Part shown: piece by piece, positions 55,569 through 64,000 of the stretch
How the letters are laid out: each line of letters starts with the position of its first letter
How positions within the stretch are numbered: position 1 is the first letter of the stretch
NCBI RefSeq assembly: GCF_022524345.1
Contig: NZ_JAKWJU010000002.1
Span: 3,224,001-3,288,000, forward strand
Direction: 5' to 3'
Origin: Streptomyces marispadix
GTDB taxonomy: Bacteria; Actinomycetota; Actinomycetes; Streptomycetales; Streptomycetaceae
Length of the DNA stretch: 64,000 nt
Translations under genes and position numbers: made by a program
The notes under the pieces: model-generated
The model's database searches: none
The model's input: only the letters and a program-made list of their open reading frames with translations
What the model was told of the DNA's origin: nothing

Positions 55569-56096
55569 TCAGCGGCGCTCGATCGTGACCGACTCCAGGA
55601 CGACGTCCTGAAGGGGCCGGTCGGTGCGCGGGTTCGTCTGCACTCCCGCGATCGCGTCGACGACCTTCTGGGAGGCGGCGTCCGTCACCTCGCCGAAGAT
55701 GGTGTGCTTACCGGTCAGCCAGGCGGTGGCCCCGACGGTGACGAAGAACTGCGAACCGTTCGTGCCGGGCCCGGCGTTCGCCATCGCCAGCAGGTACGGC
55801 TTGTTGAAGGCCAGGTCCGGGTGGATCTCGTCCCCGAACTCGTAACCCGGGCCGCCCGTTCCGTTGCCCAGCGGGTCACCGCCCTGGATCATGAATCCGC
55901 TGATGACGCGGTGGAAGACGGTGCCGTCGTAAAGCCGGTCGTGCGTCTTCTTGCCGGTCTCCGGGTGGGTCCATTCACGCGAGCCCTCTGCGAGCTCGAC
56001 GAAGTTCTTGACCGTCTTCGGCGCATGGTTCGGGAAGAGCTGTACCTCGATGTCGCCGTGATTGGTCTTCAGGGTGGCGTAGAGCTGCTCGGCCAC
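55569..56096 (-). CDS. Cyclophilin-type peptidyl-prolyl cis-trans isomerase
   Basis: 175-residue cyclophilin, catalysing proline isomerisation during protein folding; no signal peptide, so cytoplasmic. Characteristic segments: LKTNHGDIEVQLFPNHAPKT, the catalytic region YDGTVFHRVISGFMIQGGDP (active Arg in FHRV), GGPGYEFGDEIHPDLAFNKP, LLAMANAGPGTNGSQFFVTV and WLTGKHTIFGEVTDA. The start is a GTG at 56096. A strong terminator follows. The length is normal for the single-domain bacterial class. Its place between rhomboid and DUF5324 genes matches the conserved Streptomyces order. Confidence 0.96.
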   Translation of the reverse strand: MAEQLYATLKTNHGDIEVQLFPNHAPKTVKNFVELAEGSREWTHPETGKKTHDRLYDGTVFHRVISGFMIQGGDPLGNGTGGPGYEFGDEIHPDLAFNKPYLLAMANAGPGTNGSQFFVTVGATAWLTGKHTIFGEVTDAASQKVVDAIAGVQTNPRTDRPLQDVVLESVTIERR

Positions 56097-56302
56097 GATC
56101 TACCTTCCATCTGTCTGCGTTGACCCGTCCGATCCTCCCACGGACCGGGTCGGCCCGGAGTACGCGGCGGTGACCCGGATGCCCCCGCACAGCGCGCTTG
56201 AGTGGACGCAGCCAGGCATGATCTTCGAAACGGGTGGAAAACGACACTGTGTCCGGGGGAGGACCGACCAGCCCGTGACATGCCACCGAGGAGGAGGTAC
56301 CC

Positions 56303-57058
56303 GTGACCCGCAGGGACACCGTGCGCGCCGCGACCGGGAACACCAGGGAAAGCGTGCGGCACGCAGCGGAGGTCGTGGCACCCTACGCAGGGTCCGCCAG
56401 GGACGCCGCAGTGCAGTACGCGCACGAGGCGGGAGCGCGGCTGGGACCGAAGGTCTCGCACGCCGCGCGGCAGGCCCGTACCTCGGCTCGCGACGGGTAC
56501 GACCAGCTTGTCGTGCCCCGTATCGCCAAGGCACGCAAGAGCCTTCCGCCCGAACTCGACAAGGCGGCGGCCAAGGCCGCCAAACGCACCCGCAAGGCCG
56601 CGCGCAAGGCGGCCGACTACGCCGCACCGCGCGTGGAGAACGCCGTCGCGGAAGCCCGCAGCGCCTCGGGGCCGGTGCGGGACGAGGCCGCGTCGCGCGG
56701 TGCCGCCGCGTTCGCCGCCCTGCGAGGGCAGATCTCGGCGAAGGAGGTCGAGAAGCTCATGCGCAAGCGGGACAAGCGTGCCCGCAGGGGCCGTCTGGCC
56801 AGGCGGCTGGGCCTGCTGGGCCTGCTGGCCGGAGGCGCGTACGCCGCCTGGCGCTGGTGGGACAAGCAGGCCAACCCCGACTGGCTCGTCGAGCCGCCGG
56901 AGGCCACGGAGGTCGGCGACCGTGCACCGCTGTCGTCGGTGGGCGGCGCGGCCGCGGCCGAACGCCGGGCCGGTGACGGCCAGCTCGACCCCGAGGTCGA
57001 GGCCAAGGCGAAGGAGGCCAAGGAAGCCGAGGCGAGGGCCAAGAAGCACGGGCGCTAG
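56303..57058 (+). CDS. DUF5324-like Ala/Lys/Arg-rich membrane protein
   Basis: 251 residues. A long helical, Ala/Arg/Lys-rich N-terminal region (TRESVRHAAEVVAPYAGSAR, then AAAKAAKRTRKAARKAADYA) resembles apolipoprotein/LEA-like amphipathic repeats. It is followed by one membrane segment (LARRLGLLGLLAGGAYAAWR, about 172-188) and a short outer tail with WDKQANPDWLVEPP. The pattern matches the DUF5324 family restricted to Streptomyces and relatives. The GTG at 56303 follows GGAGGAGG. No function established; the basic helical region could contact nucleic acid or membrane lipid (inference). Confidence 0.88.
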   Translation: MTRRDTVRAATGNTRESVRHAAEVVAPYAGSARDAAVQYAHEAGARLGPKVSHAARQARTSARDGYDQLVVPRIAKARKSLPPELDKAAAKAAKRTRKAARKAADYAAPRVENAVAEARSASGPVRDEAASRGAAAFAALRGQISAKEVEKLMRKRDKRARRGRLARRLGLLGLLAGGAYAAWRWWDKQANPDWLVEPPEATEVGDRAPLSSVGGAAAAERRAGDGQLDPEVEAKAKEAKEAEARAKKHGR

Positions 57059-57439
57059 GAGAGTTCACCGGCGCACGCCGGGGACGGGCGGGGCGGAGCG
57101 GACATTCACGGCCGGAGGCGGCCATGGGCCGGCGGGCATCACGGATGTCCGCCGGCCCGTTTCGTCGCAGGGGCCGGGCGACCATGCTCCGGGGGTCCGA
57201 GCGCGGAGGCGGGGGCGGACGCCGGCGGCCCGAACTCGACTGCGTAGGCTCGAAGTTCAGTTCACCCGCTTCACACACCGCCGAGCGCGGTGCGACCTCA
57301 CCGGTGCCGGTTCCGATGTCCCGTCCGGAGCCTCGGCCGCTGCCCGTGTCCGGAGCGCAGCACTCGCCGACCGCGCACCGGCCCGTCACGCACCGGTCTG
57401 TCGTCCACCGGCTCCGGCCACGCCCGCGAGGAACCTCAG
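57059..57439. other. Intergenic region between DUF5324 and MMPL genes
   Basis: About 380 bases; apart from a terminator hairpin at 57126-57158 no feature stands out. It should hold the MMPL promoter. Confidence 0.5.
57126..57158 (+). terminator. Terminator after the DUF5324 gene
   Basis: GGGCCGGCGG (57126-57135) pairs with CCGCCGGCCC (57149-57158), followed by GTTTCG; 10 bp perfect stem, 13-base loop. Confidence 0.7.
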
Positions 57440-59665
57440 ATGCCGTCCCCTCAGCGCCCCCGGCCCTCCCGGCGCCTTCAGCACCTCACCCGCTGGATCA
57501 CACCGGCCCTGCTGCTCGTCGTATGGCTCGTGCTCGGCGGTCTGCTCGGCCCTTACGCCGGGAAGCTCAGCGACGTAGCCACCAACGACCAGTCCTCCTT
57601 CCTGCCGCGCAGCGCCGAGTCCACGCGGGCCATGGACGCACAGAAGTCCTTCCAGGAGGCCGACACCACGACCGCGGTCGTCGTATGGACGGTGCGCGAG
57701 GGCAAGGTCGACCGGCAGCAGCGCGAGGCCGCGACCCGCGCCCTCGCCTCGCTGACCGGCGGCAAGGGCATCGTCGGCAGGCCCTCTCCCGCCGTGACCG
57801 CGGACGACCGCCTCGCCCTCCAGGGAGCTGTCCAGCTCCGCGGGGATCTGGGACACGCGCTGCCGGGCGTGCTCGACGACGTGCGTGACGCCGCGAGCCG
57901 CGTCGAGGGTACGAAGGCGCAGATCGCGGGACCGGCGGCGACGCAGGCCGATCTGAGCGACGCCTTCTCCGGCATCGACGGCATCCTGCTCGTGGTCGCT
58001 CTCGTCGTCGTGCTGCTGATCCTGCTGCTGGTCTACCGCAGCGTCCTGCTGCCGCTGATCGTCATTCTCGGCGCCGTCTTCGCGCTGTCCCTCGCCTGTG
58101 CGGTGGTGTACGAGCTGGCGAAGGAGGACGTCGTACGGGTCGACGGGCAGGTCCAGGGCATCCTCTCGATCCTCGTCATCGGCGCCGCCACCGACTACGC
58201 GCTGCTGCTCTCCGCCCGCTTCCGCGAGGAACTCGCCGTACACGGCGACCGGTTCGGGGCGATGCGCTCGGCGCTGCGCCGCTCCTCCGGTGCGATCACC
58301 GCCAGCGCCGCGACCGTCGCGCTCGGCGTGATCGCGCTGCTGCTGAGCGATCTGACGAACAACCGCGCGCTGGGTCCGGTCGGCGCCATCGGCATCGTCT
58401 GCGCCGTCATCAGCACGCTGACGTTCCTCCCGGCGGCGCTCGTACTCGTGGGCCGCGCCGCGTACTGGCCCGCGCGGCCCGAACCGGACGGCCCGGCGAC
58501 CGGCGAACGCGACCCCGCCCGAGACGGGGCAGCCGAAGACGGGGATGCCGACGAGGAGGACGCCGGAAGCGAACCGCCGGAGGGCAAGAGCCCCGACGGA
58601 GACCGGGCCGCGACCGCCGCGCCCATGAACAGCCTGTGGGCCCGTGTCGCCGACCGCGTCGACCGCACTCCGCGCCGCGTCTGGGCGACCACGCTCGTGG
58701 CGCTGACCGCGTGTGCCGCGTTCTCACCGCAGCTCGACTCGTCGGGCGTCCCCACCGACGAGATCTTCGTGGACGACGTCCCCTCCGTCGCCGCACAGCG
58801 CACCCTCGGCGAGCACTTCCCCGGCGGCTCCGGCAACCCGGCCGTCATCGTCGCCGACGCCGGACGCACGCGCGCCGTCGTACGTGCCGCCGAGCAGACC
58901 GAAGGCGTCGCTTCGGCCGCGCCCGTCACACGGTCGGGACGCCCCGGGCAGGGCGAACCGCTCGTAGCCGACGGACGCGTACTCATCGACGCCACTCTCA
59001 AGGGCGGCGCCTCCAGCGACGAGGCCAAGGAGACGGTGGAGAGGCTGCGTTCGCGGGTGCACGGCGTCCCGGGAGCGGACGCGCTCGTCGGCGGCTACAC
59101 CGCGCAGCAGCACGACATCCAGACGACCGCGGAGGACGACCGCGCGCTCATCGTGCCCGTCGTACTGCTGATCATCCTCGCGATCCTGGCGGTGCTGCTG
59201 AGGGCGCTGTTCGTACCGGTGCTGCTGGTGGCGACGGTCGCCCTCAACTACCTCGCCACGCTCGGGATCTCCGCTCTCGTCTTCCCCCACGTCTTCGGCT
59301 TCACGGGTACGGACGCCTCGGTGCCGCTCTACGGATTCGTCTTCCTCGTGGCGCTGGGCGTGGACTACAACATCTTCCTGCTCACGCGCGTACGCGAAGA
59401 GGCGCTGACGCACGGCACCCGCGCGGGAATCCGCAGGGGCCTGACCACTACGGGCGGGGTGATCACCTCGGCGGGCGTGGTGCTCGCGGCGACCTTCGCG
59501 GCGCTGGCGGTCATTCCGCTGTCCTTCCTGGTGCAGATCGCCTTCATCGTCGCGTTCGGGGTGCTGCTGGACACGCTCGTCGTCCGCTCGCTGCTGGTTC
59601 CCGCACTCGCGCGTGACATCGGTCCGGCGGTGTGGTGGCCGGGCGCGCTGCGCCGCCGAGGCTGA
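57440..59665 (+). CDS. MMPL-family RND-type transporter
   Basis: 741 residues with 11-12 membrane segments arranged as two MMPL/RND repeats. The first helix is WITPALLLVVWLVLGGLL, then an extracytoplasmic domain (about 35-170). The first transmembrane bundle (GILLVVALVVVLLILLLVYR, SILVIGAATDYALLLSARFR) has the family's GxxxDYxLLLxxRxREE signature. The second half repeats this (FLVALGVDYNIFLLTRVREE). The Asp-Tyr pairs are the proton-relay residues. A cytoplasmic Asp/Glu/Pro-rich loop of about 60 residues (AEDGDADEEDAGSEPPEGKS) separates the halves. The ATG at 57440 follows GAGGAA. MMPL proteins export lipids, siderophores or drugs; no substrate genes are adjacent. Confidence 0.94.
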   Translation: MPSPQRPRPSRRLQHLTRWITPALLLVVWLVLGGLLGPYAGKLSDVATNDQSSFLPRSAESTRAMDAQKSFQEADTTTAVVVWTVREGKVDRQQREAATRALASLTGGKGIVGRPSPAVTADDRLALQGAVQLRGDLGHALPGVLDDVRDAASRVEGTKAQIAGPAATQADLSDAFSGIDGILLVVALVVVLLILLLVYRSVLLPLIVILGAVFALSLACAVVYELAKEDVVRVDGQVQGILSILVIGAATDYALLLSARFREELAVHGDRFGAMRSALRRSSGAITASAATVALGVIALLLSDLTNNRALGPVGAIGIVCAVISTLTFLPAALVLVGRAAYWPARPEPDGPATGERDPARDGAAEDGDADEEDAGSEPPEGKSPDGDRAATAAPMNSLWARVADRVDRTPRRVWATTLVALTACAAFSPQLDSSGVPTDEIFVDDVPSVAAQRTLGEHFPGGSGNPAVIVADAGRTRAVVRAAEQTEGVASAAPVTRSGRPGQGEPLVADGRVLIDATLKGGASSDEAKETVERLRSRVHGVPGADALVGGYTAQQHDIQTTAEDDRALIVPVVLLIILAILAVLLRALFVPVLLVATVALNYLATLGISALVFPHVFGFTGTDASVPLYGFVFLVALGVDYNIFLLTRVREEALTHGTRAGIRRGLTTTGGVITSAGVVLAATFAALAVIPLSFLVQIAFIVAFGVLLDTLVVRSLLVPALARDIGPAVWWPGALRRRG

Positions 59666-59773
59666 GCGCTTCCTGCGTGGTGAGCTGTCACGGACGGGCC
59701 GCCGGCGACGCCCCGCGCGGGTTTCCGGCCGACGCCCGCCCGTGCACCGGAAGCCGTAGGAAGGACGAGTCCG

Positions 59774-61135
59774 ATGAGCGTCTCCGTCGCCCTGTTCACC
59801 TCTGATCTGCGGGTCCGCGACAATCCGGTGCTGCGCGCCGCGCTCGACTGCGCGTACGAGGTGGTGCCGCTGTTCGTCCTCGATACGGGCATCAGCGCGG
59901 CGGGTTTCGACGTACCGAACCGGCGGGCCTTCCTCATGGACTGCCTCAACGGGCTCGACCGGGAGCTGCGCCGGCGGGGCGGGCGTCTCGTGCTGCGCAC
60001 CGGTGACGTGGCCGCCGTGGCGTGCGAGACGGCGGCGGAGTGCGGCGCACGGCAGGTCCATGTGGCAGGCGGCGTCAGCGGCTACTCGCAGCGCCGCGAG
60101 GTGAGGCTGCGGCGCCTGCTGGAGGCGGACGGCCGGGAGTTGTACGTACACGACGCGGTCGTCACGGCGCAGCCGCCGGGCCGGTTGACGCCGCAGAGCC
60201 GCGACCACTTCGCGGTCTTCACGCCGTACTTCCGGCGCTGGTCCGCGGAGAGGCTGCGGCCGGTGCTGGGGACGCCGCGTTCCGTACGGGTGCCCGGGAA
60301 CGTCCGCTCGGAGCCGGTGCCGTCGCGGGCCGATGTGAAGGGGGTGTCGCCGGGGGTCGCGGCCGGAGGCGAGAGCGAGGGCCGCGCACGCTTCGACGCG
60401 TGGCGCAAGAAGTCGATGGGCGAGTACGCGGAGCGGGCCGACGACCTGGCGGGGGACGCCACGTCGCGGCTCTCGCCGCATCTGCACTTCGGCACGCTCT
60501 CGGCCGTGGAACTCGTCCACCGCGCGAGGAAGACCGGCGGCGAGGGGGCGGAAGCCTTCGTGCGGCAGCTCGCCTGGCGTGACTTCCACCACCAGGTCCT
60601 GGCGGCCAGGCCCCGCGCCTCGTGGGAGGACTACCGCCCGCGCGGCGACAGTTGGCGCCACGACGAGCGGGAGATCACCGCCTGGCGGGACGGCCGCACC
60701 GGCTATCCCCTCGTCGACGCGGCGATGCGGCAACTCCTCCACGAGGGCTGGATGCACAACAGGGCGCGGCTGCTGACGGCGAGCTTCCTCACCAAGACGC
60801 TCTACACGGACTGGAGGGTCGGCGCCCGCCACTTCCTCGACCTGCTCGTGGACGGCGACATCGTCAACAACCAGCTCAACTGGCAGTGGGTCGCGGGCAC
60901 CGGCAACGACACCCGGCCGAACCGCGTGCTCAACCCGCTCACCCAGGCACGGCGGTTCGACCCGCGAGGCGAGTACGTACGCCGCTGGCTGCCCGAACTC
61001 GCCGCCGTCGAGGGCCCGGCCGTGCACCGGCCCTGGACGCTGCCCGAGCGGGAACGGGCCCGGCTGGACTATCCGCCGCCGCTGGTGGATCTCTCCCAGG
61101 GCGCGGACCGCTTTCTGCGTGCCCGGGGGCGGTGA
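59774..61135 (+). CDS. phr: Deoxyribodipyrimidine photolyase
   Basis: 453-residue class I CPD photolyase/cryptochrome-family flavoprotein repairing UV pyrimidine dimers with blue light. The N-terminal Rossmann antenna domain (VSVALFTSDLRVRDNPVLRA) is followed by the FAD-binding helical domain: LSPHLHFGTLSAVELVHRAR, ETAQ-type contact replaced by FVRQLAWRDFHHQVL, GRTGYPLVDAAMRQLLHEGW, the cofactor-gripping WRVGARHFLDLLVDGDIVNN, and QLNWQWVAGTGNDTRPNRV. GGAAGGA lies before the ATG at 59774. It is complete. A cryptochrome-like function is possible, but the Trp/Asn pattern fits repair. Confidence 0.94.
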   Translation: MSVSVALFTSDLRVRDNPVLRAALDCAYEVVPLFVLDTGISAAGFDVPNRRAFLMDCLNGLDRELRRRGGRLVLRTGDVAAVACETAAECGARQVHVAGGVSGYSQRREVRLRRLLEADGRELYVHDAVVTAQPPGRLTPQSRDHFAVFTPYFRRWSAERLRPVLGTPRSVRVPGNVRSEPVPSRADVKGVSPGVAAGGESEGRARFDAWRKKSMGEYAERADDLAGDATSRLSPHLHFGTLSAVELVHRARKTGGEGAEAFVRQLAWRDFHHQVLAARPRASWEDYRPRGDSWRHDEREITAWRDGRTGYPLVDAAMRQLLHEGWMHNRARLLTASFLTKTLYTDWRVGARHFLDLLVDGDIVNNQLNWQWVAGTGNDTRPNRVLNPLTQARRFDPRGEYVRRWLPELAAVEGPAVHRPWTLPERERARLDYPPPLVDLSQGADRFLRARGR

Positions 61136-61685
61136 CGGTTGCGCGGGTGGCTTCGGGGCCGCGGCGTCGGGGTCGCGCCCTCGGGGCCATGCCGTACGGG
61201 CAGCGGCGTCGAGGTCGCGGAGCAGCGCCGAGAGCGCCGTGGCGGTGGGGTTCTTCGCGCTGGTGAAGAGCAGGGCGGGCCTTCGCACCGCGTTCCGGGC
61301 GGGGCAAGGGCCGTACGGCGCCTGTCGTATTCCGGGCGTATTCCGTACGGGTGGGGCTCGTACGGCCGGGGCTCGTACGGGTCGGGGGCTCGTACGGGTC
61401 GGGCAGTCACGGACTGGACGCCTACGGGCCGGAGTCGTACGGGCAAGGATTGTACGGGCGGGCTCGTACGGGACCGGCCGGGCGCCGCGACGGTCGGCCC
61501 CGGCACGCACAACGTCCATGCGGCGACGGCCTGATGGGCCCGAACGACCGCCCTGGGCCGGGCGTGCGGGCAGCGGTGCGGGCAGCCCCGGCGACCACGC
61601 CTTGGAGCCACCGCCCGGCGAAGCCCCTGGAAACGCGGCGAGGGCGAACCCTCCGCGCCTCCGCGGACGGTCGCCCTCGCACTCG
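61136..61685. other. Repeat-rich intergenic region before tRNA-Ala
   Basis: About 550 bases without a convincing gene. It contains GGCTCGTACGG four times (61355-61365, 61370-61380, 61387-61397, 61461-61471) and other GTACGG copies. Arg/Pro-rich frames across it, including one running into the tRNA, are chance products of GC-rich sequence. Confidence 0.65.
61355..61471. repeat. GGCTCGTACGG direct repeats
   Basis: Four exact 11-bp copies in 117 bases with further TACGGG copies between them. CGTACG is a palindrome within each unit. Confidence 0.75.
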
Positions 61686-61758
61686 TGGAGCCTAGGGGAG
61701 TCGAACCCCTGACATCTGCCATGCAAAGACAGCGCTCTACCAACTGAGCTAAGGCCCC
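61686..61758 (-). tRNA. tRNA-Ala (anticodon TGC)
   Basis: 73 bases on the minus strand beginning GGGGCCTTAGCTCAGTTGG. The acceptor stem pairs GGGGCCT with AGGCTCC (with wobble), discriminator A. The D arm is typical, the anticodon loop TTTGCAT gives TGC, and the T arm is AGGGGTTCGACTCCCCT. No encoded CCA. Confidence 0.97.
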
Positions 61759-61886
61759 GCTGCGCACAAGAGTACCGGCTCCCCGCAGCCAATTCCGACC
61801 GGGTATCGCCCGCTGTCGGCGACCCTCCGTAGGATGCACGGCAAGTTCGCGTCAGCGAAGTGCCAGGGGAGTCCAGGGGAGACGTG

Positions 61887-62441
61887 ATGGACGCAGCACA
61901 GCAGGAAAGCACCGCCAAGGCGCGTGAGCTGCAAAGTCAGTGGTACGGCGAGCCGCTGGGGACCCTCTTCCGCCGGCTCATCGACGATCTCGGCCTGAAT
62001 CAGGCGCGGCTGGCGACCGTGCTGGGCCTCTCCGCGCCCATGCTGTCCCAGCTCATGAGCGGACAGCGCGCGAAGATCGGCAACCCCGCCGTCGTACAGC
62101 GGGTGCAGGCCCTGCAAGAGCTTGCGGCGGAGGTGGCCAGGGGGGAGGTCAGCGCGGCCGACGCGACGCAGCGCATGGAGGAGGTGCGCCGCAGCGCGGG
62201 CGGCAGCGTCCTCAACAGCCAGGCGCAGACGGCCTCTTCGGGCACGGCGTCGCAGACCCCGGTGAAGCGGGTGGTACGTGAGATCCAGGCGCTGCTGCGT
62301 TCCGTCTCCGACGCGGCGGACATCCTGGACGCGTCCTCGGCGCTCGCGTCCACGCACCCGGAGCTGGCAGAGTTCCTCCGGGTCTACGGGGCGGGGCGCA
62401 CCGCGGACGCCGTGAAGCACTACGAGTCGCATCAGAGCTGA
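61887..62441 (+). CDS. Helix-turn-helix DNA-binding protein (XRE-like N-terminus)
   Basis: 184 residues. The N-terminal HTH is clear: LGTLFRRLIDDLGLNQARLA then TVLGLSAPMLSQLMSGQRAK, a Cro/C1-type scanning pattern with LSAPMLSQLMSG as the recognition helix. The rest is helical, with a Ser/Thr/Gln-rich linker (NSQAQTASSGTASQTP) and a C-terminal helical domain (VVREIQALLRSVSDAADILD, LAEFLRVYGAGRTADAVKHY). The ATG at 61887 has AGGGGAGA upstream; a GTG at 61884 is possible. It precedes a kinase gene by 229 bases in the same direction, an order conserved in Streptomyces, so it may regulate or be phosphorylated by that kinase (inference). Confidence 0.88.
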   Translation: MDAAQQESTAKARELQSQWYGEPLGTLFRRLIDDLGLNQARLATVLGLSAPMLSQLMSGQRAKIGNPAVVQRVQALQELAAEVARGEVSAADATQRMEEVRRSAGGSVLNSQAQTASSGTASQTPVKRVVREIQALLRSVSDAADILDASSALASTHPELAEFLRVYGAGRTADAVKHYESHQS

Positions 62442-62670
62442 CGCGAGCGGCACGGGCGGCGACAGCGGGAGCAGGCACGGCCGACGCGGCAGGAAGCAGC
62501 CACCGGGCGGCAGTTGAGCCGCTGAACCGCTGAACTGCCGGGCTGTGACATCGCTTGGGCCGTGACGTCGCCGGGCAGCGGAGCCGCTGAGCAGCACTGG
62601 GCGTACGGAGAGCGGCGTTCGATGGGCCGCAAGAGCAGAGGCAGAAGCACAGGCACAGGGGGACAGCGTC

Positions 62671-63990
62671 ATGGGTGAGGTCTTCGCCGGGCGGTACGAA
62701 CTGGCGGACCCGATCGGGCGCGGAGGCGTGGGCGCCGTGTGGCGCGCCTGGGACCGGCGCCGCAGACGCTACGTCGCCGCGAAGGTGCTCCAGCAGAGCG
62801 ATGCCCATTCGCTGCTGCGCTTCGTGCGCGAACAGGCCCTGCGCATCGACCATCCACATGTGCTGGCACCGGCGAGCTGGGCCGCCGACGACGACAAGGT
62901 CCTCTTCACCATGGACCTCGTCGGCGGGGGGTCGCTGTCCCATCTCATCGGCGACTACGGGCCGTTGCCCCCGACCTTCGTGTGCACCCTGCTCGACCAG
63001 CTCCTCGCGGGCCTGACCGCCGTGCACGCCGAGGACGTGGTGCACCGCGACATCAAGCCCGCCAACATCCTTCTGGAACCCACCGGCAGGGGGCGTCCCC
63101 ATCTGCGCCTGTCGGACTTCGGGATCTCCATGCGCAAGGGCGAGCCGCGGCTCACCGAGACCAACTTCGTGGTGGGCACGCCGGGTTACTTCGCTCCCGA
63201 GCAACTGATGGGCGCCGAGCCGGACTTCCCCGCCGACCTGTTCGCCGTGGGCCTCGTCGCGCTCTACCTGCTGACCGGGCAGAAGCCCGACTCGCTCGAG
63301 ATGGTGGCCCGCTACGAACAGGGCGTGCCCCCGGCACCGGAGCGCGTACCCGAGCCGCTGTGGCAGGTGCTGGGGCAGCTCCTCCAGCCCGATCCGCAGC
63401 AGCGGTTCCGTACGGCGACGGGCGCACGCAAGGCGCTGGCCGGGGCGGCGGAGATGCTCGCTCCCGACGCCACCGCCGAGCAGGAGACCGTCGAGGTGTT
63501 CGACCACCTCGGGCCGCTGCCCGAGGGGTTCGGGCCCGACGGCCCGCTGGCGGGCGGTTCGGCGAGCGGCGGAGCGGCCGGTTCGGCAAGCAGTTCGGCG
63601 GGCTCTGCGGCTCCTGGGCAGGCACCCGCGGCGGCCCCTTCGCCCACGGGCAGCTTCCATCTGGCCCCGCCGCAGGGCGCGTTCGGCGCCCCCGAGCAGC
63701 CGAGCACCCCGCCGACTCCCACTCCGACCCCGGCGCCGAGCCCGAGCCCCGCGACTGCGGACGCGGCTCCCATGGCGCCCGTCCCGCCCGCCTCCGCACC
63801 CGTGCACTCGCCCGCGGCTTACGCTGCGCCGCCCCAGCCGACCGGCCCCTACGGTCGGCCCGCGGGCGCGGCGCCCTCCGCGACGGCGCCCATACGCAGA
63901 CCGGGACCGCCCCCGAAGGTCGCGGTCCCGGTCCTGATCGTCGCGCTGGTGTGCCTGACCGTAGGGATCTGGGCGCTGGCCGTCTCCTGA
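62671..63990 (+). CDS. Ser/Thr protein kinase with C-terminal membrane anchor
   Basis: 439 residues. The kinase domain (about 8-270) has glycine loop IGRGGVGAVWRAW, ATP lysine in YVAAKVL, catalytic loop HRDIKPAN, DFG in LSDFGISMR and activation segment end GTPGYFAPEQ; all catalytic residues are present. The activation segment is short and lacks the TMTQT-type Thr pair of PknB. A long Pro/Ala/Ser-rich linker (about 290-410; PTPTPTPAPSPSPA) leads to one membrane helix at the extreme C-terminus (KVAVPVLIVALVCLTVGIWA) with almost nothing outside, so it is tail-anchored and lacks a sensor domain. The ATG at 62671 follows GGGGGA. Confidence 0.94.
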   Translation: MGEVFAGRYELADPIGRGGVGAVWRAWDRRRRRYVAAKVLQQSDAHSLLRFVREQALRIDHPHVLAPASWAADDDKVLFTMDLVGGGSLSHLIGDYGPLPPTFVCTLLDQLLAGLTAVHAEDVVHRDIKPANILLEPTGRGRPHLRLSDFGISMRKGEPRLTETNFVVGTPGYFAPEQLMGAEPDFPADLFAVGLVALYLLTGQKPDSLEMVARYEQGVPPAPERVPEPLWQVLGQLLQPDPQQRFRTATGARKALAGAAEMLAPDATAEQETVEVFDHLGPLPEGFGPDGPLAGGSASGGAAGSASSSAGSAAPGQAPAAAPSPTGSFHLAPPQGAFGAPEQPSTPPTPTPTPAPSPSPATADAAPMAPVPPASAPVHSPAAYAAPPQPTGPYGRPAGAAPSATAPIRRPGPPPKVAVPVLIVALVCLTVGIWALAVS

Positions 63991-64000
63991 ACCGGGCGTT

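Noticed and set aside
61069..61839. Long minus-strand frames through tRNA-Ala and the repeat region
   Set aside because: They cross a tRNA gene and low-complexity repeats, and the Pro/Arg-rich translation is what GC-rich repeats give by chance.

Overview
The window is high-GC actinobacterial chromosome, almost certainly Streptomyces or a close relative. GC-rich third codon positions, many GTG starts and an unmistakable gene set support this: the fhaA-fhaB-pstP-ftsW-pbpA-pknB division/kinase cluster, crgA with a DUF881 gene and tandem class E sortases, aspS, a SpoIIE-type phosphatase, and mycothiol-type enzymes. The crgA/pknB block normally lies close to dnaA/oriC, so this is a core region of the chromosome.

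Layout. (1) 1-8.0 kb: two divergent Ser/Thr kinases, an orphan NarL-type response regulator and a three-gene 2-oxoacid (probably branched-chain) dehydrogenase operon. (2) 8.2-23.6 kb: housekeeping and accessory genes, including a GNAT acetyltransferase, a broken GntR regulator overlapping an MFS transporter gene, an MDMPI-type protein, an M18 aminopeptidase, an acyl-CoA dehydrogenase, an SseB-like protein, a SpoIIE phosphatase, aspS, a rhodanese and a J-domain-like protein. (3) 23.8-28.9 kb: a divergent HxlR/azoreductase pair sharing a palindromic operator, then a fused 5-oxoprolinase. (4) 29.3-39.3 kb: a run of metal-associated genes, namely a YcnI-type copper protein, an ArsR/cation-diffusion-facilitator pair, a DUF4396 gene under a perfect CsoR-like operator, small His-rich exported or membrane proteins, and a cysteine-synthase-like enzyme with an MFS exporter. 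It ends at tRNA-Leu(CAG). (5) 39.8-64 kb: the conserved division cluster, PASTA kinase, sortase/pabA/DUF881 operon, crgA, a DnaA-box cluster, rhomboid, cyclophilin, DUF5324, MMPL transporter, photolyase, tRNA-Ala(TGC), an HTH protein and a fourth kinase.

How the genes work together. PknB, its phosphatase PstP, the FHA proteins FhaA/FhaB, the FtsW/RodA flippase/polymerase and the class B PBP form one co-oriented module coupling phospho-signalling to peptidoglycan synthesis. CrgA, DUF881 and the sortases extend it to septum control and surface-protein anchoring. The metal genes look like a copper/zinc detoxification and export set with at least two regulators (ArsR here, CsoR in trans).

Most notable points: four genes (gntR, fhaB, pstP, pabA) are each split by one small frameshift at a homopolymer or short repeat; a DnaA-box cluster lies between crgA and the rhomboid gene; a CsoR-like palindrome precedes DUF4396; a 33-bp palindrome lies between hxlR and azoR; a 57-codon reading frame bridges ftsW and pbpA with stop/start overlaps at both ends; the dehydrogenase E1-alpha has a histone-H1-like N-terminal extension; and one sortase carries a very long repetitive N-terminal region. 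Functional calls rest on motif recognition only; no search was run.
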